A stretch of DNA of 9,268 nt, taken from the NCBI GenBank assembly GCA_025458665.1, contig JALOSG010000102.1:1-9268 (forward strand). Direction: 5' to 3'. The position numbers and the translations under genes are program-made. How positions within the stretch are numbered: the stretch's first letter is position 1; every line of letters starts with the position of its first letter. This document shows positions 1-6,631 of the stretch, piece after piece. This stretch comes from Serpentinimonas sp. Its GTDB lineage: Bacteria; Pseudomonadota; Gammaproteobacteria; Burkholderiales; Burkholderiaceae_C. The notes under the pieces are model-generated. The model ran no database searches and was not told where the DNA came from. It saw nothing but the letters and a program-made list of their open reading frames with translations.

Positions 1-344
1 GCAATCTCGGCCTCCACGCCGTGGCGGTTGAAGTGCCAGTGGTGGGCCGCCGCACTGGCAGGGCTTTGCCAGATACCCGCATCAGGCAGCGGGGCGTGCG
101 TGAGCGCAGCGGTGCGCGAGGGCCCGCCGGACTTCCAGGCCTTCGGCACACCGTTCTTGAACCAGCCCTGCGTGGCGGCCATGGCGCGCTGCACGGCATA
201 GGCCTGCTTAGCTTGCGTCAAGGTATGGGCAAAGGGCGCGGCGTCGGTGGGTGTGCGCTGGGCGCGGGCCTGGGACAGGGCCTCGGCCAACTGCTGCACC
301 AGGTTCAAGTCGGGGCGGTGGGATGTGGGCATGGGGTCGTTCAT
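1..344 (-). CDS. 2-keto-4-pentenoate hydratase-like protein (fumarylacetoacetate hydrolase superfamily), 5' part only
   Basis: The reading frame is open from an ATG at 344 down to the left edge, giving about 114 N-terminal residues; the rest lies outside the window. Readable features are an N-terminal helical stretch (LVQQLAEALSQARAQR), then QAYAVQRAM, a conserved-looking PKAWKSGG segment, and at the edge HGVEAEI, which resembles the strand that opens the catalytic domain of MhpD-like hydratases (VEAEIAF). Enzymes of this family hydrate 2-hydroxypenta-2,4-dienoate-type products of aromatic meta-cleavage, or act as related decarboxylases and hydrolases; the substrate cannot be assigned here. 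The metal-binding acidic residues are beyond the edge. No strong Shine-Dalgarno precedes the ATG (upstream is CACCTCCACCGACAC). It lies 97 bases downstream of the HDOD gene on the same strand, so co-transcription is possible. The superfamily is fairly secure; the exact subfamily is inferred. Confidence 0.72.
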   Translation of the reverse strand, partial: MNDPMPTSHRPDLNLVQQLAEALSQARAQRTPTDAAPFAHTLTQAKQAYAVQRAMAATQGWFKNGVPKAWKSGGPSRTAALTHAPLPDAGIWQSPASAAAHHWHFNRHGVEAEI

Positions 345-414
345 GTGTCGGTGGAGGTGAAAAAAGTAGAAGCCTTGGGTGTTCCTCGGGCGTCCAGCGG
401 ATGATGTGCGGCAC

Positions 415-441
415 CAGCGCGGCCAGCGCGGCCAGCGCGGC
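415..441. repeat. 9-bp tandem repeat, three exact copies
   Basis: CAGCGCGGC occurs three times head to tail at 415-423, 424-432 and 433-441, ending directly against the TAA stop (444-442, minus strand) of the HDOD gene. On the minus strand the unit reads GCC GCG CTG, in frame after the stop (Ala-Ala-Leu three times). The short unit and perfect copies suggest replication slippage. No function is evident. Confidence 0.85.
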
Positions 442-1422
442 TTACTCGTCGGGGGTGGCAAGCACCTCGGGGGTTTGCGCCAGTTCCTGGGTGCAGCGCA
501 ACTCGGCTTCCAGCACCAACGCAGCCAGCGGTGGCAAGCCGCTGTACGTCGTTGCAGGCTGCGTATGGCGCAGCGCGGCGCCCGCTTCTCCCAGCGCAGC
601 GGTGATGCGCCAGTCCAGCGCCAGCTGGCCGAACAGGCAATGGCTGCGCGCTGCCAGCTCCGCGTACAGCGCGGGGTCCCAGGGCATGGGTGGCCACGGC
701 GCCGTGGCCAGGGTGGATGTCTGTGTCTGCGCGTCCAGAATACGCCACAGCGCGGTGCGGCCGCTGCCATGCAGCAGGCCCGCCAGAAACCCTTCTATGC
801 GCGGTAAGCCCTGTGCCGCGGCCAGGTCGGCCGCCAGTTCGGCTTGCCGCGATGCGTGTGGCCAGGACCGTTCGGCGGCGCAGCCCATCAGGCCAGCGCT
901 GTCGCCGCGGAACAGTGGTCGCAGCACCACGCGGGCAATGGCTGCCTGCAGACCGCCTGCGCCCAGAACGGTCACGGCGCCTTCCAGAGTCTCTATCCGC
1001 TGGCGAGTGCGGTAGTGGGGACTGCGCGCCAGCCGCATGACTTCGGCGGTGAGCAGGGGGTCACGCACCACGCGCTCCACGATGCTGGCCAGTGGCAGGT
1101 CGTCCTGGCGCATCAGGCTCAGCAGTTGTGGGATCACCGCCGGTGCGCGTGGAACCAGGTCGGTGGGCAGTGTGCTGCGCGCCAGCACCGCGTCCACGGC
1201 GCGCAGAGCGGCCTGCCCCCATGGGTGTGGCGGGCTGGCCTCGCCGTGGTGGGCAGCCAAAGGGACCGGAGTACCCAAGGTCCACGCCAATGTGTCGGCG
1301 TGCGTGGCCCACAACGCGGGCTCGTTGTTCGCGGCGGGCGCTGGCGTGGGCAGGTCGGTGGGTGGGCTGGCCACCCCCCCACCCTGGGTCTGTTTGCCCC
1401 AGCGGTTCAACCAGCCAAACAT
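442..1422 (-). CDS. HDOD domain-containing signalling protein
   Basis: The protein has 326 residues and begins MFGWLNRWGK. The ATG at 1422 is preferred because AGGA lies 8 bases upstream; a GTG at 1461 would add 13 unlikely residues. Residues 11-90 are a Pro/Ala-rich, probably flexible region. An HDOD domain spans roughly 92-280: VIPQLLSLMRQDDLPLASI near 97-114, DPLLTAEVMRLARSPHYR at 121-138, ETLEGAVTVLGAGGLQAAI near 144-162, and GFLAGLLHGSGRTALWRI at 211-228. HDOD domains are related to HD phosphohydrolases but lack the full metal site; here the HD doublet position reads His-Gly (218-219), so catalysis is not expected. Family members act as cytoplasmic scaffolds in signalling, chemotaxis or cell-cycle control. 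No output or receiver domain is fused. It is divergent from the OCD-family gene across 123 bases with no clear promoter. The domain is secure; the role is unknown. Confidence 0.85.
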   Translation of the reverse strand: MFGWLNRWGKQTQGGGVASPPTDLPTPAPAANNEPALWATHADTLAWTLGTPVPLAAHHGEASPPHPWGQAALRAVDAVLARSTLPTDLVPRAPAVIPQLLSLMRQDDLPLASIVERVVRDPLLTAEVMRLARSPHYRTRQRIETLEGAVTVLGAGGLQAAIARVVLRPLFRGDSAGLMGCAAERSWPHASRQAELAADLAAAQGLPRIEGFLAGLLHGSGRTALWRILDAQTQTSTLATAPWPPMPWDPALYAELAARSHCLFGQLALDWRITAALGEAGAALRHTQPATTYSGLPPLAALVLEAELRCTQELAQTPEVLATPDE

Positions 1423-1545
1423 ATGGACATTCCTGTGTACTTCCTGTTTGCTCAAGGGCACGGCCGATCTGGGCCGGCGTGCGCCGCTGGCGCTAGGATA
1501 ACGCCTCTGCCCACCACCGCTGCCCCGCGCTCAACCAGGCCCTCT

Positions 1546-2502
1546 ATGTCCTCTACACCGGCTTTGTCCCCTGTCCTGGGCCCGTGGCAAGCTGCGGCTG
1601 CCTTGCCCTACGCAGAGCTGGCGCGCAGCATAGGCGCGCTGCTGGCCAACCCTGCGGTCCATGTGCCGCCGCGGCTGGTGCAGCCCTTGCCGGGTGGTGG
1701 CTCCCTGTTTGTCATGCCCGCCCATGACGATCGCATCGCCATCACCAAGCTCATCACTTTCGTGGCGGGCAATGCGGCACGCGGCCTGCCTGCCATCCAG
1801 GGCGATATCGTGGTGTTCGATGTGGCCACAGGCCAGCGCCTGTGCCTGATCGATGGACCCACCGTCACCGCGCGAAGGACCGCAGCCGTCTCTTTGCTGG
1901 CTGCGCAGCGCCTTGCCAGCGCCACGGCCCTGACCGGCCCGCTGCTGATAGTGGGAGCGGGCGTGCAGGGCCGCTCGCACCTGGAAGCGTTCCACGCCGG
2001 GCTGGGGGTGCAGGAGGTATGGGTGGCCTCCCGCTCTGCCCAAAGCGCCGAGGCCCTGGCCGCCCATGCCCGAACCCTGGGCATGGCGGCCCACACCACC
2101 GCCGACCCCGATGCCGCACTGGCCCATTGCCCGCTGGTGGTGAGCACCACGCCGGCGCAGCAGGTGGTGCTGCGCGCCGACCCCCGCCCCGACGCCTTCG
2201 TGGCCGCAGTGGGTGCCTTCACGCCCGCCATGGTGGAGTGGGATGCGCCCGTGGTGCAGCGCCTGGCGGCCCGCGGCCGCGTGGTGGTGGATACGCGCGA
2301 TGCCGACCACGAGGCCGGCGACCTCATCCGCGCGGGTTTCGATGTGGCGCAGTTCCCCGCGCTGTCCGACATCCCCGAGTGCGGGCCAGAGCGGCAGTCC
2401 TCCGCCCCGGTGTTCTTCAAGAACTGCGGCTGGGCCGGTTGGGATCTGGCGGCCGCGCGGCTGGTGGTGGACGCCGGGCTGGCACCAGCTCCGCAAGGCT
2501 GA
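1546..2502 (+). CDS. Ornithine cyclodeaminase/mu-crystallin family, probable delta1-pyrroline/piperideine-2-carboxylate reductase
   Basis: The 318-residue length is normal for the family. The ATG at 1546 fits the family N-terminus and has AGG about 7 bases upstream. An upstream in-frame ATG at 1423 would add 41 low-complexity residues overlapping the divergent HDOD start. Visible features: MPAHDDRIAITKLITFVAGN (57-76) with K68 at the family's catalytic lysine position; IDGPTVTARRTAA (102-114), whose T108 and R110-R111 match the substrate carboxylate/phosphate-binding segment; a Rossmann nucleotide motif LLIVGAGVQGRSH (133-145); and KNCGWAGWDLAAARL near the C-terminus. Where true ornithine cyclodeaminases carry a Gly-Gly-Asp-Cys-Pro segment with a catalytic Asp, this protein reads AVGAFTPAM (221-229). 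That favours NAD(P)H-dependent reduction of cyclic imines (to proline or pipecolate) over ornithine cyclisation. It is followed after 104 bases by the aminotransferase gene. Family is secure; substrate is inferred. Confidence 0.85.
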   Translation: MSSTPALSPVLGPWQAAAALPYAELARSIGALLANPAVHVPPRLVQPLPGGGSLFVMPAHDDRIAITKLITFVAGNAARGLPAIQGDIVVFDVATGQRLCLIDGPTVTARRTAAVSLLAAQRLASATALTGPLLIVGAGVQGRSHLEAFHAGLGVQEVWVASRSAQSAEALAAHARTLGMAAHTTADPDAALAHCPLVVSTTPAQQVVLRADPRPDAFVAAVGAFTPAMVEWDAPVVQRLAARGRVVVDTRDADHEAGDLIRAGFDVAQFPALSDIPECGPERQSSAPVFFKNCGWAGWDLAAARLVVDAGLAPAPQG

Positions 2503-2527
2503 GTGGACCCAGTTGGCCCTGACTGGT

Positions 2528-2548
2528 CTGGCTGTTGGCCGCAGCCAG
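2528..2548. promoter_or_regulatory. Perfect 7-bp inverted repeat in the OCD-aminotransferase spacer
   Basis: CTGGCTG (2528-2534) and CAGCCAG (2542-2548) are exact reverse complements around a 7-base loop. No T run follows, so it is not a standard intrinsic terminator. The heptamer GTTGGCC also recurs at 2512-2518 and 2534-2540, 22 bases apart, about two helical turns. It may be an operator upstream of the aminotransferase or a weak hairpin; nothing further can be decided from sequence. Confidence 0.35.
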
Positions 2549-2606
2549 TGACAGAATAGCGAACTGAAAGCAAGAACCTTGCGCCACCGCAAGCACGGAG
2601 CAACTC

Positions 2607-3947
2607 ATGGCCTACAACGAACTGCGCATGGACAACCACTGGTTGCCCTTCACCCCCAACCGTACCTTTGGCGAGGACCCGCGTGTGTTCGTGGCCGCCG
2701 ATGGCATGCACTTCACCACCCACGACGGCCGCCAGGTCATCGACGGTATTTCCAGCCTCTGGTGCGTGGGCGCAGGCCACAACAGGAAGCCCATCAACGA
2801 AGCCATCAAGAAGCAGCTCGACACGCTGGATTACGGCACCGCCTTCAACGTCAGCAACGACAAGGCTTTCCGCGCTGCCGAACTGATTGCCGCGCTGTGC
2901 CCGGGCGATCTCAACAAGGTGCTGTTCTGCAACTCCGGCTCCGAAGCGGCAGACACCTCCATGAAGGTGGCGCTGGCCTACCACCGCGCACGTGGCGAAG
3001 GCCACCGCAACGTGTTCATAGGCCGCGAGCGGGGTTACCACGGCGTGGGCTTTGGCGGCATGAGCGTGGGCGGCATTCCGGCCAACCGCAAGGTGTTTGG
3101 CACGGCCTTGCTGCCACGCGTGGACCACCTGCGCTTCATCCACGACCCGGTTAACCATGCCTACATCCACCACCAGGAGCCGGTGTGGGGCGAAGACATC
3201 CTGACCGAGCTGGAGCAGCGCATCCTGCCGCTGCACGACCCCAGCAACGTGGCCGCGGTCATTGTGGAGCCGGTGGCGGGCAGCGCGGGCTGGTACATCC
3301 CGCCCCAGGGCTACCTGAAGCGGCTCAGGGAGATTTGCGACAAGCACGGCATCCTGCTCATATTTGATGAAGTCATCACCGGCTTTGGTCGTCTGGGTAC
3401 CCCGTTCGCCGCGGATTATTACGGCGTGGTCCCGGACATGCTCAACTTTGCCAAGTGCGTCACCAACGGCGTCATTCCCATGGGCGGTGTGGTGTGCCGC
3501 CAGCACATATACGACGCCATGATGGGCGCCCACGGCAGTGCGCCGCAGCACGCCATCGAGTTCTTCCACGGCTACACCTACTCGGGCCACCCGGTGGCCT
3601 GCGCGGCGGCCATTGCCACCATCGAGCTGTACCAGCAGGAGAACCTGTTCGAGCGCGCGGGCGCCATGGGGCAGGTGCTGGGCGACGCCATGCACAGCCT
3701 GTGCAAGGGTCTGCCCAATGTGGTGAGCATCCGCACGCTGGGGCTGGCGGGCGCGGTGGAACTGGCGCCCATTGCCGGCATGCCGGGCAAGCGCGCCTTC
3801 GATGTGTTCATGGACTGCTACCACCACGGCGTACTGGTGCGCGCAGCCGGTGACAACCTGGTCTTCTGCCCGCCCTACATCGTGGAGCGCGCGCACATAG
3901 AAACCATGGTGGGCGTGCTGGCCGACGCCATCCGCCGCCACGCCTGA
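2607..3947 (+). CDS. Omega-amino acid:pyruvate aminotransferase (class III, PLP-dependent)
   Basis: This 446-residue cytoplasmic enzyme is of the usual length for class III omega-transaminases. It transfers the terminal amino group of beta-alanine or other omega-amino acids and amines to pyruvate, giving a semialdehyde or ketone plus alanine. Visible motifs: SSLWCVGAGH (49-58), cofactor phosphate loop NSGSEAADTSMK (109-120), RERGYHGVGFGGMSVGG (140-156) with Y144 expected to stack on PLP, LIFDEVITGFGRLG (251-264) with D254 for the pyridine nitrogen, FAKCVTNGVIPMGGV (281-295) with Schiff-base lysine K283, HGYTYSGHP (321-329), and VRAAGDNLVFCPP near 411-423, where R412 matches the arginine that flips to bind carboxylates in characterised relatives. 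The ATG has GGAG 6 bases upstream (2597-2600). It may be co-transcribed with the OCD-family gene 104 bases upstream. The general reaction is well supported; the in vivo donor is not known. Confidence 0.9.
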   Translation: MAYNELRMDNHWLPFTPNRTFGEDPRVFVAADGMHFTTHDGRQVIDGISSLWCVGAGHNRKPINEAIKKQLDTLDYGTAFNVSNDKAFRAAELIAALCPGDLNKVLFCNSGSEAADTSMKVALAYHRARGEGHRNVFIGRERGYHGVGFGGMSVGGIPANRKVFGTALLPRVDHLRFIHDPVNHAYIHHQEPVWGEDILTELEQRILPLHDPSNVAAVIVEPVAGSAGWYIPPQGYLKRLREICDKHGILLIFDEVITGFGRLGTPFAADYYGVVPDMLNFAKCVTNGVIPMGGVVCRQHIYDAMMGAHGSAPQHAIEFFHGYTYSGHPVACAAAIATIELYQQENLFERAGAMGQVLGDAMHSLCKGLPNVVSIRTLGLAGAVELAPIAGMPGKRAFDVFMDCYHHGVLVRAAGDNLVFCPPYIVERAHIETMVGVLADAIRRHA

Positions 3948-3974
3948 GGGCGCGGTCTCTGCCGTGACCGTGGG

Positions 3975-4835
3975 CTAGCGCCGGAACTGCTCGCGCAGTT
4001 CGGCGCAGTAGTCCCTGGGCGGCAAGGGTGGCGTGCGCCAGGTGAGCACGCCGGGCTCCACGCGCAAGTTCGACGCCGACCCCGCTCCCTCGGTGGCCTC
4101 TGCGCGCAGGTGAACCACCAGCACCTGCGCCGGCCATGGCACGCCCCGCTGAGCCAGGTGCTGCGGAACCCCCACGTCGGGGCGCATGTGTTCGTTGCCT
4201 CCCACCAGCACCACGCGGCGGCCGGGCTGGATGGCCTCCTGCACCGTCTGCGCCAATGCCACGTCCCGCGCCACCTGCACCCGCACCATGGCCGGAATGT
4301 GGGCTTCAGGCAGCAGCTTGCAGTGTCCTTCGCGGATGTTGGTGCGGTGCTGCTCCATGGCAGCGGCCGGTAGCAGTGTATCCAGGGACGCCTGCGCCAT
4401 GGCGCTGCGCATCTCGCTGGCGGGCAGGTTGCCGCCCAGCACCGGTATGCCCGCACGCACCGCCTGCATCACCAGCGGACCGTAGCGCGCCCAGGGCCAG
4501 CCTTCCTCGTTCCATTGCAGCGCCACCTGTGCCTCGGGTTCGCTGGCGGTGGTGGGCAAGCTCGCGGTGCTCGTGCCGCGTGGCGCCATTTCCAGCACCA
4601 GGGCGGCCACTGAGGGCAGCTCTTGCAATACCTGCCGCTGCAGTTGCTGGTGGGCATCGGCGTCGTGCTGCTCGCCCAGCAGCAGCACCGGCTTGTTGCC
4701 CAGGGTCTCCAGCAGGCTCGGGATGAAGCTGCTTTGCGCCGCCGCAGGCCCTCCCAGGCAGCATGCCGCAACCAGCGCTACCAACCGCAGAAAAGGCCGC
4801 TGCCTAGAGCCTGTGGGTAGGGTGAATGTGTTCAT
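3975..4835 (-). CDS. ChaN-family (DUF399) probable lipoprotein, putative haem/iron-related
   Basis: Starting at the ATG at 4835 the protein has 286 residues; an ATG at 4844 adds three residues and cannot be excluded. The N-terminus is a secretion signal: a basic stretch with R11, R13 and R17, then a hydrophobic core (LVALVAACCLGG). VAAC (22-25) fits a lipobox, so C25 may be lipidated; cleavage after PAAA (30-33) is an alternative. Mature-domain signatures are VLLLGEQHDADAH (50-62), ALVLEMAPR (78-86), EEGWPWARYGPLV (110-122), HCKLLPEAHIPAMVRVQVAR (171-190) and VVLVGGNEHMRPDVGVP (208-224). This pattern matches ChaN, whose Campylobacter member is a haem-binding lipoprotein linked to iron uptake. 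Here the gene is divergent from the iron-storage gene dps, which fits an iron theme. It converges with the aminotransferase gene, 27 bases apart. Family is confident; haem binding in this protein is inferred. Confidence 0.82.
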   Translation of the reverse strand: MNTFTLPTGSRQRPFLRLVALVAACCLGGPAAAQSSFIPSLLETLGNKPVLLLGEQHDADAHQQLQRQVLQELPSVAALVLEMAPRGTSTASLPTTASEPEAQVALQWNEEGWPWARYGPLVMQAVRAGIPVLGGNLPASEMRSAMAQASLDTLLPAAAMEQHRTNIREGHCKLLPEAHIPAMVRVQVARDVALAQTVQEAIQPGRRVVLVGGNEHMRPDVGVPQHLAQRGVPWPAQVLVVHLRAEATEGAGSASNLRVEPGVLTWRTPPLPPRDYCAELREQFRR

Positions 4836-4851
4836 GACCCGCATGGTAAGG

Positions 4852-4870
4852 CTTGACCCCCTGGGGTAAG
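4852..4870. promoter_or_regulatory. Operator-like imperfect palindrome in the chaN-dps divergent region
   Basis: CTTGACCCCCTGGGGTAAG is nearly self-complementary: ACCCC (4856-4860) and GGGGT (4863-4867) pair exactly around CT, and the outer CTT and AAG also match if one G is skipped. The heptamer GGTAAGG is repeated directly at 4845-4851 and 4865-4871, 20 bases apart. It lies just upstream of the chaN start codon and about 130 bases before dps. A binding site for a shared regulator is plausible but unproven. Confidence 0.35.
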
Positions 4871-4884
4871 GTGGTGTGGGCATC

Positions 4885-4913
4885 CTGAACGCGTGAACCC
4901 GAGCCAGTAAGAT
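4885..4913 (+). promoter_or_regulatory. Candidate sigma-70 promoter for dps
   Basis: CTGAAC (4885-4890) and TAAGAT (4908-4913) are separated by 17 bases, giving matches of 3/6 and 4/6 to the -35 and -10 consensus. Transcription would start near 4920 and leave a leader of about 80 bases ending in a strong AGGAGG. It is the best candidate I found in this spacer but is weak. Confidence 0.3.
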
Positions 4914-4945
4914 GGACCCTATTGAGTTCTCAGCCTTTACCTTTA

Positions 4946-4971
4946 CCCCACCACCACCCAGCCACCACCCC
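4946..4971. repeat. C-rich CCA-repeat tract in the dps leader (G-rich on the minus strand)
   Basis: The plus strand shows runs of C separated almost always by single A bases (CCCC, CC, CC, CCC, CC, CC, CCCC) with one AG interruption. The minus strand therefore has seven runs of at least two G with one- or two-base loops, a pattern able to form a two-tetrad G-quadruplex. It ends 16 bases before the dps Shine-Dalgarno. Confidence 0.5.
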
Positions 4972-4998
4972 GCGATTACCGCACCCCAGGAGGACACT

Positions 4999-5493
4999 AT
5001 GGCCAAAAAATCTCCCGTCATGAAAATGGACATCGGCATCAGCGAGAAAGACCGTGCCGCCATTGCCAAAGGCCTGAGCCATCTGCTGGCCGACACCTAC
5101 ACGCTCTACCTCACCACGCACAACTTCCATTGGAACGTAACTGGGCCCATGTTCAACAGCCTGCACGTCATGTTCATGGAGCAGTACACCGAACTCTGGA
5201 ACGCGGTGGACCCGATTGCGGAGCGCATCCGCGCGCTGGGCCATGTGGCACCAGGCTCCTACGCCGATTACGCCAAGCTCAGCAGCCTGCCCGATGCGCC
5301 CTCCGTACCCCCGAAGGCCATGGAGATGGTGCGCCTGCTGGCCCAGGGCCACGAGGCGGTGGCACGTACCGCGCGCAGCCTGTTCCCGGTGGTGGAGAAA
5401 GCCAGCGACGAACCCACCGCCGACGTGCTGGTGCAGCGTCTGGCCGTGCACGAGCAAACCGCGTGGATGCTGCGCTCCCTGCTGGAAGAGTGA
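4999..5493 (+). CDS. dps: Dps-family ferritin-like DNA-protection protein
   Basis: The 164-residue protein fits Dps length. The ATG at 4999 is fixed by AGGAGG at 4988-4993, five bases upstream. An in-frame ATG at 4912 would add 29 Pro/His-rich residues and is rejected. Dps proteins form dodecameric cages that oxidise Fe(II) using peroxide, store iron and often bind DNA. The Lys-containing N-terminus (AKKSPVMK) could contribute to DNA binding. Ferroxidase residues by alignment to E. coli Dps: H44 in HNFHWNVTGPMF, H56 in LHVMF, D71 and E75 in DPIAERIRALG. The position four after H56, usually Asp or Glu, is M60 here, with E61 next to it. It is divergent from chaN and lies 48 bases upstream of the AbrB-family gene, with which it may be co-transcribed. 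Identification is secure. Confidence 0.93.
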   Translation: MAKKSPVMKMDIGISEKDRAAIAKGLSHLLADTYTLYLTTHNFHWNVTGPMFNSLHVMFMEQYTELWNAVDPIAERIRALGHVAPGSYADYAKLSSLPDAPSVPPKAMEMVRLLAQGHEAVARTARSLFPVVEKASDEPTADVLVQRLAVHEQTAWMLRSLLEE

Positions 5494-5541
5494 AGGCCGG
5501 GCTGGAGCCTGCACCGTGATGCCAGGGACTGGGGCCGGGGC

Positions 5542-6624
5542 ATGAGCCCTGGCGTGAAGGCTGCACGCCGGATTCTCCCGACTCTCGCGCTGGCCCTGGC
5601 CGCTGCGCTGCTGTGCGTCTGGTGGCAGACGCCCATCCCCTGGATGATCGGGCCGCTGGTGGCCACGGCCCTGGTGTCGGTGCTGGGTGCGCCCACGCAA
5701 AGCTGGGACCCCCTGCGCAATCTGGGCCAGTGGGTCATTGGCACCGCGCTGGGCCTGTACTTCACTCCCGCCGTGGGTGCGCTGGTGGCCAGCCTGTGGT
5801 GGGCCATTGCGCTGGGCATCCTGTGGGCCATGTTGCTGGGGCTGGGCTTTGGTGCCTGGCTACAGCGCGTGCACGCGCAGCCACTGGCCGAGCTGGGCCC
5901 GGAGCGCCTGCGCACCACCACCTACTTTGCCGGCGCCATTGGTGCAGCATCGGAAATGACGCTGATTTCCGAACGCTACGGCGCCCGCACCGATCTGGTG
6001 GCCTCCGCCCACAGCCTTCGGCTGTTGCTGGTCACGCTCACCATTCCGTTCGCCTTCCAGTTCCTGGGCCTCAAGGGTTTCGATGTGCTACCGCCCAGCG
6101 CCTCGGTGGTGGACCCCGCCGGATTGCTGCTGCTGGCCTTGTTCACGCTGGCAGGGGCTCTCACCATGGACCGCCTGGGCCGCGCCAACCCCTGGTTCAT
6201 GGGCGCGCTGGTGGTGACCATGGCGCTCACGCTGTCCGGGCTGCAGTTGTCGGCCATTCCGCCGTGGTTGTCGAACGCGGCGCAGTTGTTCATTGGCATC
6301 AGCCTGGGGGTTCGCTTCAACCGCGCCTTTGTGCGTACCGCACCGTACTGGCTGGGCACCGTGGCGTTGGCCACCTACGTCATGATGCTGTTGTGTGTGG
6401 GTTTTGCCTGGGCCGTGGCCCACTTCACCGGGCTGCATCTGGCCACCCTGGTGTTGGGCACGTCGCCTGGCGGGATTGCAGAAATGGCCATCACGGCCAA
6501 GGTGCTGCAACTCGGCGTGCCGGTGGTGACGGCATTCCAGGTGTGCCGGCTGGTGGCCGTGCTGATGCTGGTGGAACCGGTGTTCCGATGGTGGGTGGCG
6601 CCAGGTGCCGTGCGCACCATCTGA
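5542..6624 (+). CDS. AbrB-family integral membrane protein (putative regulator/transporter)
   Basis: This 360-residue, strongly hydrophobic protein has about ten predicted membrane segments, for example near 11-28, 36-50, 83-106, 155-177, 193-210, 217-238, 270-294 and 323-348. It shows the internal duplication typical of the AbrB membrane family (named after E. coli AbrB, unrelated to the Bacillus DNA-binding AbrB). PWMIGPL (33-39) pairs with PWFMGAL (217-223). QWVIGTALGLYF (63-74) pairs with QLFIGISLGVRF (248-259). GAIGAASEM (131-139) pairs with SPGGIAEMAITAK (308-320). The family is often annotated as regulator of aidB expression or as an ammonia monooxygenase, but its true function is unsettled; a transport role is plausible. 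The ATG at 5542 is preceded only by a G-rich stretch, not a clear Shine-Dalgarno. It converges with the DUF3567 gene. Family secure; function unknown. Confidence 0.87.
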   Translation: MSPGVKAARRILPTLALALAAALLCVWWQTPIPWMIGPLVATALVSVLGAPTQSWDPLRNLGQWVIGTALGLYFTPAVGALVASLWWAIALGILWAMLLGLGFGAWLQRVHAQPLAELGPERLRTTTYFAGAIGAASEMTLISERYGARTDLVASAHSLRLLLVTLTIPFAFQFLGLKGFDVLPPSASVVDPAGLLLLALFTLAGALTMDRLGRANPWFMGALVVTMALTLSGLQLSAIPPWLSNAAQLFIGISLGVRFNRAFVRTAPYWLGTVALATYVMMLLCVGFAWAVAHFTGLHLATLVLGTSPGGIAEMAITAKVLQLGVPVVTAFQVCRLVAVLMLVEPVFRWWVAPGAVRTI

Positions 6625-6631
6625 GCGCGCA

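Noticed and set aside
361..365. T-run on the minus strand between the HDOD and hydratase genes as a terminator
   Set aside because: No convincing stem precedes the T run.
1423..1461. GTG start at 1461 for the HDOD gene
   Set aside because: The ATG at 1422 has a properly spaced AGGA and a plausible N-terminus; the additional 13 residues look like leader sequence.
844..1545. Upstream extension of the OCD-family frame to 552 residues
   Set aside because: The extra part is antisense to the well-supported HDOD gene, is low-complexity, and the family N-terminus fits the ATG at 1546.
1423..1545. Promoters in the HDOD/OCD divergent spacer
   Set aside because: TAGGAT at 1494-1499 resembles a -10 box, but nothing like a -35 box is at the right distance on either strand.
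1608..3941. 777-residue open frame on the minus strand
   Set aside because: It is antisense to both the OCD-family and aminotransferase genes, is His/Ala/Gly-rich without recognisable motifs, and is a typical shadow in GC-rich DNA.
3953..3970. Hairpin CGGTC/GACCG between the convergent aminotransferase and chaN genes
   Set aside because: Only five base pairs with an 8-base loop and no T run on either strand, so not supported as a terminator.
4853..4880. TTGACC at 4853 as a -35 box or MerR-type promoter for dps
   Set aside because: No acceptable -10 box lies 16-20 bases downstream, and the palindrome is too short for the usual MerR spacer arrangement.
4912..4998. Longer Dps with 29 extra N-terminal residues
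   Set aside because: The extra residues come from the CCA-repeat leader; AGGAGG is placed perfectly for the ATG at 4999.
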